From contig JAJLTO010000001.1 in the NCBI GenBank assembly GCA_030568195.1, forward strand, positions 1,302,001-1,366,000: DNA of 64,000 nt, in the 5' to 3' direction. The notes beneath the pieces were generated by a model. The model saw nothing but the letters and a program-made list of their open reading frames with translations. It made no database searches and had not been told where the DNA came from. Numbering within the stretch: the first letter of the stretch is position 1; each line of letters opens with the position of its first letter. A program made the position numbers and the translations under genes. This stretch comes from Dipodascopsis uninucleata var. uninucleata. Lineage: Eukaryota; Ascomycota; Lipomycetes; Lipomycetales; Lipomycetaceae. Positions 59,265-64,000 of the stretch are shown here, in pieces.

Positions 59265-61313
59265 CTAGTGAAGCTCACTTAATTTGACACCTTTCTCGCT
59301 TAGCCAATTTTTGATGGCTGGCTCCTTCTGTTCTGGAGATTCAGTCGTGTCCACGTAAACTTCATTAACGGCTTTACAAATCCATGGTATAGGATACTCC
59401 CCTTCATCTGCAATCCAATCTACCAAAATTTTTCTCTTGTTCATTGCATCGTCAACACAAAAGATAAGCTTAAGACTACCGACAAGTTCCTTCACGGTAG
59501 CTGCGACCTCAGTCATTGACAATTTCGTTAGCTTAAGGTTTTGCCGTCCATTACTGCACATAGAATTGCGGCAACCTGATTTTTTACACCCCGTCGTTAG
59601 TTGGATGAAATAACGCCGTTCAATTCTACTTCTTAGTTTTGCCCCTGTAGGATCATGCAACGGAGAATATAACGGTCCATAACAAACAGAGCAAAGACCT
59701 AATGTATTGGGACTAGAACCTGCCGCATCTGAGTCTAACGTTCTCGTGCATAGTTCATTGTTGCAAACTATTGGTAGAGGAGCTGAAATTCGTTGAATAT
59801 CATGCAACCGTAGATGTTGATCAAGATCTCTAAGTCTTGTAATTCTACCGCATCTAGAGCACTCTGTAGTTCTAGTTCCGCAATGAGCTTCATGTCCACT
59901 GAAGCCAGCTAATATATCGGCCTGCAGCTCTGGTGGACGCTCTTGAGGAACCTTTAAGTGGCAAAATCGGCATATATGAAGTTTATTTGGACATGATAGT
60001 ACCCTATGCTGAGCCAGCTGTATAACAGATGGAAAATTTTCTCCACAAGAACAGATCACTGGTGTATGAGCTGTGTCGAGATGCTTCTGTTTAACAACCT
60101 TTGAATCAAAAGCAAAACCATCATATTCACAATGCCAATGTGACTCGGGTAATCCCTCTTGCCTTCTGAAAATTCGACCGCATCCAGGATAAGGACAAAG
60201 AATGTTGTTTCTTTCACAAAATGCCGAATGGAGTTGATATGTCTGTGTTTTAAAATATTGATGACAATTAGAGCACTGTTTTGAGTTGGAATCCTTGGAA
60301 AAGATCGCCTCATCACCAGAATACGGAGCATCGGATGATAGAATCTGAATACGAAAACCGGACGGCATTATTACACTAGAAACAGCCAGGAAAAGCTTAC
60401 TAGCCCGTGCCAAAAAATCATTTGTAGGAGATATATTTATTATGTTCGACTCATCTGATAAAGTTGACCACAAAAAGTAATCTTGCGAAGGCTGACCATC
60501 GATTGAAACGTATAGATCCACGGCTCTTTTATCTTCTATATCAGGGTCACATTCTAGCTTGATAACTAAATACTTTGACCGATCCCACTGAGACAGCTCG
60601 TAGACTATGACTTTTCTCTCTTCACTGAGAGTGTTCTCTGATGTAGTATTTATAGATAATGGTATTATTTTGTCCGATATCTGCGCAGCTCGTTTTGCAT
60701 CTCGACTCTTTACCGACTTCATAGCATGATCTTCCGACATTGGCACCATGTCCACTTCAAGATCTGTTTCTATTATACAAACAGCTTTTTCCGGTTTAAG
60801 GCTCTCCACAAGGAACTTCAAAGGCTGATTTGTTCCAGGATGCATAATGGAGAGCGTCTGTCCCTCAGTGAGCGTTGTATATGATGCTTGTAATGATGAT
60901 TCCAATAAAGACTTCCAATCCTCTACATTTAAGTAGTCGCTATCAAGAGGCATCAATTTTACCGATTCTCCTTTTGGAAGTCTACATTCTTCGACGCTGA
61001 TTACATTTTTTTCGCTACTCGAGTTCTTATTGATTCCTAAAATCGACGCCAGTTGCTGCGAGAGAAGTACGCTTTTCTCAGATGCTGAAAACTCTCGCAC
61101 ACCACAGTGCGTACTTAAACCTGTCACAGGATTGAACAGCCGAAACGTCAAAGGTGACGGAAGCTCTTCTCTACCATATCTTTCAATCAGCTGCTCCAAA
61201 ATTGATTGAGGAAGGACTATGCGGTCTGAATATGCTAACGCTGGATGAACTATCGGTGTCAAGATAGTTGATGGTGGCGATGATCCGTCGCCTTGCCTAC
61301 TCACACTCGTCAT
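59265..61313 (-). CDS. UFD1-like protein with zinc-finger cluster and AZUL domain
   Basis: This is a single-exon gene of 682 residues. The N-terminal ~190 residues resemble the Ufd1/Npl4-type double-psi barrel fold (DRIVLPQSILEQLI, PLTFRLFNPVTGLSTHCGVREF, KLMPLDSDYLNVEDWKSLLE, LEVDMVP), which binds ubiquitin or Cdc48 in relatives. Residues about 340-560 hold a chain of C2H2/TRAF-like zinc fingers (CSNCHQYFKTQTYQLHSAFC, CGRIFRRQEGLPESHWHC, CRFCHLKVP, CSRCGRITRLRDLDQH). From about 566 comes an AZUL-type motif (RRYFIQLTTGCKKSGCRNSM), known from the N-terminus of the ubiquitin ligase UBE3A, where it binds the proteasome. Together these suggest a ubiquitin-proteasome adaptor, by inference from domains. 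I do not give it a UFD1 symbol because true Ufd1 is shorter and lacks zinc fingers. Confidence 0.9.
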   Translation of the reverse strand: MTSVSRQGDGSSPPSTILTPIVHPALAYSDRIVLPQSILEQLIERYGREELPSPLTFRLFNPVTGLSTHCGVREFSASEKSVLLSQQLASILGINKNSSSEKNVISVEECRLPKGESVKLMPLDSDYLNVEDWKSLLESSLQASYTTLTEGQTLSIMHPGTNQPLKFLVESLKPEKAVCIIETDLEVDMVPMSEDHAMKSVKSRDAKRAAQISDKIIPLSINTTSENTLSEERKVIVYELSQWDRSKYLVIKLECDPDIEDKRAVDLYVSIDGQPSQDYFLWSTLSDESNIINISPTNDFLARASKLFLAVSSVIMPSGFRIQILSSDAPYSGDEAIFSKDSNSKQCSNCHQYFKTQTYQLHSAFCERNNILCPYPGCGRIFRRQEGLPESHWHCEYDGFAFDSKVVKQKHLDTAHTPVICSCGENFPSVIQLAQHRVLSCPNKLHICRFCHLKVPQERPPELQADILAGFSGHEAHCGTRTTECSRCGRITRLRDLDQHLRLHDIQRISAPLPIVCNNELCTRTLDSDAAGSSPNTLGLCSVCYGPLYSPLHDPTGAKLRSRIERRYFIQLTTGCKKSGCRNSMCSNGRQNLKLTKLSMTEVAATVKELVGSLKLIFCVDDAMNKRKILVDWIADEGEYPIPWICKAVNEVYVDTTESPEQKEPAIKNWLSEKGVKLSELH

Positions 61314-61639
61314 ATTTTATAATGTTGAACTAAATCTCCATGAAATATGTATATGCATTTGTGACTTATGATAATGTTTGATTTATATTTCTCTCGATAG
61401 TGGCAACAAATTCTCTACGATGAACAATGGAGTCTCGTGGAAGTTATAGGCAGTTATATTAATAATTATGTTCATGCTTATATAATACACAATATCACGT
61501 GAGCATTATAATTTAAATTTGTTTCGCAGGGAGATTATGTAACATTTACAGGTTGGTTACTAAACCTATAAGGCGCGCTCCGTCACGCGTGTTTCCTACA
61601 CTTTAGGTAGTAAGCGGAGGCCGACTCACAACTGTGAAA
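61314..61639. promoter_or_regulatory. Compact divergent promoter
   Basis: This 326-base stretch separates the UFD1-like gene (minus) from the coiled-coil gene (plus) and must serve both. A CG-rich patch at 61572-61590 includes an ACGCGT at 61585-61590, the core of the MluI cell-cycle box, surrounded by AT-rich sequence. Confidence 0.4.
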
Positions 61640-61708
61640 ATGAACGCTGAGGAGGGTGAAAAATTAAGAACATTGAACAGAGCACAGGACGGATTAAAGT
61701 ATGCATAG
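61640..61708 (+). other. 22-codon upstream ORF overlapping the coiled-coil gene start
   Basis: An ATG in good context (GTGAAAATGA) starts a frame MNAEEGEKLRTLNRAQDGLK followed by YA and a TAG at 61706-61708. It overlaps the next ATG at 61701 in a different frame. It could be a repressive uORF, or an N-terminal coding piece joined by an unseen splice. Its Glu/Lys/Arg-rich helical character looks coding. Confidence 0.5.
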
Positions 61709-62474
61709 CCCTAGACGTACTCTTAGTCCAGAGTCGACAGCATCACGATCTTCATCACGATCTTCTTCATCGCGTCGAACTTCTTTCCATTCAACAATGA
61801 CTGCATCAACAGCTACAATGCTGGATCAACAGCAGCTGATTCCAATCCAGACACAGGGGAATCTACCAACTAGGCTACCATCGCAACCGTCTTCTGTCCA
61901 GATATATGATGCACTGGAAAAAGAACAAGAAGCTATTGTAAATCGCCTTCAGCGCGAGCTCTCGCTATTACGAGAGGAGCAGTCTGGAGGCACTGGTACT
62001 CTATCTGCTTCATCATCTCATAGTCATAGCCAGCGTGCGCGATCACCGATCCCACCGCAATCACCGATCGCACGGCACCGAAGGGCAGATTCGACGTCAT
62101 CGTCCTCACTTTCAAGGAATCCATCCGTGCGTTCGGTAGGATACAATGTTGTTGGTCAAGGTAGTAGTGGTGGGATAGTAGGTACAAGTGCTATATCGGA
62201 TAGTGAAGATGCTGGATCTACGACCCCAGGGGGCTATGGTGCCAGTGGGTCGTTATTGACAGGTTCATCACGCCGTAGCTCAAGACGAAGTTTTGGATCA
62301 ACATCAGGAATGTCGTCCGCGGAAGATTTGTACATATCAAGTCTACGGAAGGAGAATGAAGCCTTGAAGAAGCGCTTAATGGATATGACTAAACTTCTGA
62401 ATGATAAAGAGGCAGAGCTAGATCAGTTGAGAAAGATAATGGTTAAGGACAATACTAGTGTCATCATCGAATAG
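61701..62474 (+). CDS. Ser-rich protein with C-terminal coiled coil
   Basis: This is a 257-residue product in one exon. The N-terminus is dominated by Ser/Arg (SRSSSRSSSSRR), followed by a short coiled coil at about residues 73-92 (LEKEQEAIVNRLQRELSLLR), a long Ser/Gly-rich linker with SP motifs, and a second coiled coil near the end (LYISSLRKENEALKKRLMDM) extending to the C-terminus. I do not recognise an ortholog; an oligomerising scaffold is the most one can say. The first ATG of the transcript is probably that of the overlapping upstream frame at 61640, so initiation here may need leaky scanning. Confidence 0.75.
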   Translation: MHSPRRTLSPESTASRSSSRSSSSRRTSFHSTMTASTATMLDQQQLIPIQTQGNLPTRLPSQPSSVQIYDALEKEQEAIVNRLQRELSLLREEQSGGTGTLSASSSHSHSQRARSPIPPQSPIARHRRADSTSSSSLSRNPSVRSVGYNVVGQGSSGGIVGTSAISDSEDAGSTTPGGYGASGSLLTGSSRRSSRRSFGSTSGMSSAEDLYISSLRKENEALKKRLMDMTKLLNDKEAELDQLRKIMVKDNTSVIIE

Positions 62475-63671
62475 AGAGAGATACTAAAATGTTTTTTTGC
62501 CATCTTACTGAATATTGGATCTGATGGGTCCTGAAGCGATATTTTTATTTTGATGTGAGCAGTGGGATAGACTTTCAAGCCAGTCTTCTATCTCTTGTGC
62601 GTTTTGATTGTTTTGCGTTTTCTCCACTTTATTGTGGGTCCCCTTCGAGAAGATATGATGATATATAGCTAGTATACAGTTCTTACAAGAGATAGCAAAG
62701 CTGTTTGCTTATGGTTTGTGGAGCCACTCTTTTTCTGTTTTGACCTGTTGTGTGAGGTGCTCGAATTATCAATATACTGGTATAGAGAAGCGAAAGATAT
62801 GATTTATAAGTTACCAGTCAGTCATGTTGATAATATTTTGTTATTTCGCTTCTATGATGCATAGAATTGTTGAATACAGGGATGTTAAATGATCAAATCT
62901 ATATTAGTCTGCAAGATGATGGGCTTAATGTTTAGTCAACAAGGAGAGGAGAAATTGCATCCCTATGATTTTTTAGAGCCGAAATGAAAAACAAAAATAT
63001 AAGGCATATTATATATACAGCGTGAGCAAATATTTTACATCTATCCCGAAGGGAAGAGCTTATTGAAAGTAAATAAAATACTAGTAAACAATTAAAATAT
63101 ATAACATATCTTGTAATAGCAATAACAGAATGCATACAAACATTTTATGTGCGACATTTCATTCTTCCTACAGTTAATCTAATCAAAAAAATTATTAAGA
63201 AAAAAACTAGAACGATGCATGGTATCTTTATGAAAATCGGTTGTCAACAAAACACAAAGTTGTATTTTTTGCACAAGAGATGTGAATGAACAAATAAAGA
63301 AATAGACGGCGAAGCGCTTAAACATGATCTAATGATAATGTAGTCAATAATGCAAACAAACTCATGAATATTAACAACAACAAAATTCATAAACAGCAGT
63401 CTAGCCTCCGCCTATTTTAGCAGAATTATAAAATAATGTTTCTATAACAAATGAATGAATACGAATAATAATATAAGATGTACAAATAACATGAAGCCGA
63501 ATAAACAAAAAAAAAAATGGCAAACAAAAAGTTATCATGAAATTTCGAACATAAAATCAGTTCCACAACTTGAAAAGTACTAAAAAATATGAAGTTCTAA
63601 CGCAAAACAGCTATACACATACGATTAGTAAGAGCACAAAGAGAATTCAGGTCTTCAACCCAGGTCTTCAA
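62475..63671. other. Convergent gene-free region at the right
   Basis: 3' regions of the coiled-coil gene and the aldo/keto reductase. Strongly A-rich on the plus strand from about 63000; nothing is recognised. Confidence 0.55.
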
Positions 63672-64000
63672 CTAGGGATAGTTCTCAATCAATCCCGAAG
63701 GCCAGGTTTCGTTTACACTAGATCCTAGAATATCGCGTATGTTTTCAATGATTTCTTCATCTTCTAGTGCAAGCTCTTTGTTCTGACTATCCCAATAAGC
63801 CTGCACTCCTCGGTTCACCTCAAATAATGAGCTCCAGCCGATAACAGTAGTTCCATGCCAGTTTCGAAGGGCAAATCTCATAGCAAGATCAGCAAGTTCA
63901 ACGTTCTGTGAAGCAGAGTACTTGGCAGCCTCATGGACTTTAGCTTTCAGCTCTGTACTGGCAGGATGGAATGCATGAGGAAGTTGACTTCTAAGCAAAG
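63672..64000 (-). CDS. C-terminus of an aldo/keto reductase (5' partial, D-arabinose dehydrogenase-like)
   Basis: The frame is open to the window edge and ends at 63672, giving about 109 C-terminal residues. The sequence (HPASTELKAKVHEAAKYSAS, VELADLAMRFALRN, TTVIGWSSLFEVNRGVQAYW, LEDEEIIENIRDIL) fits the end of the AKR barrel, including the stretch around the NADP-binding loop (TVIGWSS). The pattern is closest in my memory to the Ara2 / L-galactose dehydrogenase group that makes erythroascorbate-type lactones. The catalytic Asp/Tyr/Lys/His lie outside the window, so substrate assignment is weak. Confidence 0.8.
   Translation of the reverse strand, partial: LLRSQLPHAFHPASTELKAKVHEAAKYSASQNVELADLAMRFALRNWHGTTVIGWSSLFEVNRGVQAYWDSQNKELALEDEEIIENIRDILGSSVNETWPSGLIENYP

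Noticed and set aside
1-64000. CRISPR arrays, rRNA, intact transposons, virus-like elements
   Set aside because: No regularly spaced repeats, no rRNA-like sequence, and no transposase, integrase, capsid or polymerase motifs noticed in any frame read.

Overview
The window looks like nuclear DNA of a filamentous or early-diverging fungus. Protein-coding genes lie on both strands. Introns are mostly short (about 60-110 nt), with GTAAGT/GTATGT-type donors, CTNAC-like branch sites and TAG/CAG acceptors. The gene set is typically fungal: a Vac7-like vacuolar protein, an APS/CoA-type mitochondrial carrier, fungal eIF4G, an ER DnaJ ending in HDEL, and a fungal universal-stress protein. A complex I 24-kDa subunit argues against Saccharomyces-type yeasts. 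I cannot place the species further.

Layout. 0-4 kb: 3' end of an unknown gene, ribosomal protein eL18 and a mitochondrial carrier. 5.5-6.4 kb: Fe-S scaffold ISU1. 8.6-11.4 kb: Wee1 kinase. 11.4-15.9 kb: gene-poor. 15.9-18.3 kb: mitochondrial enoyl-CoA hydratase and an F-box-like Cys-rich protein. 18.3-20.8 kb: gene-poor. 20.8-25.4 kb: Vac7-like protein and RPA1. 25.9-29.4 kb: complex I subunit NDUFV2 and an alcohol dehydrogenase with a long N-terminal extension. 29.4-31.1 kb: GC-richer gene-free island. 31.1-34.1 kb: ER DnaJ Scj1 and an RRM protein. 35.2-37.0 kb: unknown membrane-anchored Ser-rich protein. 38.1-43.2 kb: eIF4G. 44.5-46.3 kb: Golgi pH regulator. 47.1-48.7 kb: Slx1 nuclease. 49.0-52.1 kb: glucosidase II alpha. 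53.9-55.4 kb: universal-stress protein. 55.9-56.6 kb: small Cys-rich membrane protein. 57.5-59.0 kb: unknown protein. 59.3-61.3 kb: UFD1/zinc-finger/AZUL protein. 61.7-62.5 kb: Ser-rich coiled-coil protein. The right edge holds the C-terminus of an aldo/keto reductase.

The genes are a mix of housekeeping functions: translation (eL18, eIF4G), mitochondrial metabolism (ISU1, NDUFV2, ECHS1, carrier, ADH), ER/Golgi folding and glycan trimming (SCJ1, GANAB, GPHR), replication/repair/cell cycle (RPA1, SLX1, WEE1) and vacuole (VAC7). I see no operon-like clustering. I recognise no virus-like element, intact transposon, CRISPR array, rRNA or confident tRNA.

The points most worth a second look are: the eIF4G gene, which has no in-frame AUG for its first ~120 coding-looking codons; the ADH extension with a Cys/His-rich patch; a Vac7-like protein that ends at its membrane span; an ISU1 first intron that cannot be closed in frame with GT-AG; a 29-nt microexon carrying a catalytic Glu of enoyl-CoA hydratase; paired MluI cell-cycle boxes upstream of RPA1; and tRNA-like promoter boxes plus a perfect hairpin in the 30-kb island. 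Exon borders were set by eye from splice consensus and phase, with no transcript data.
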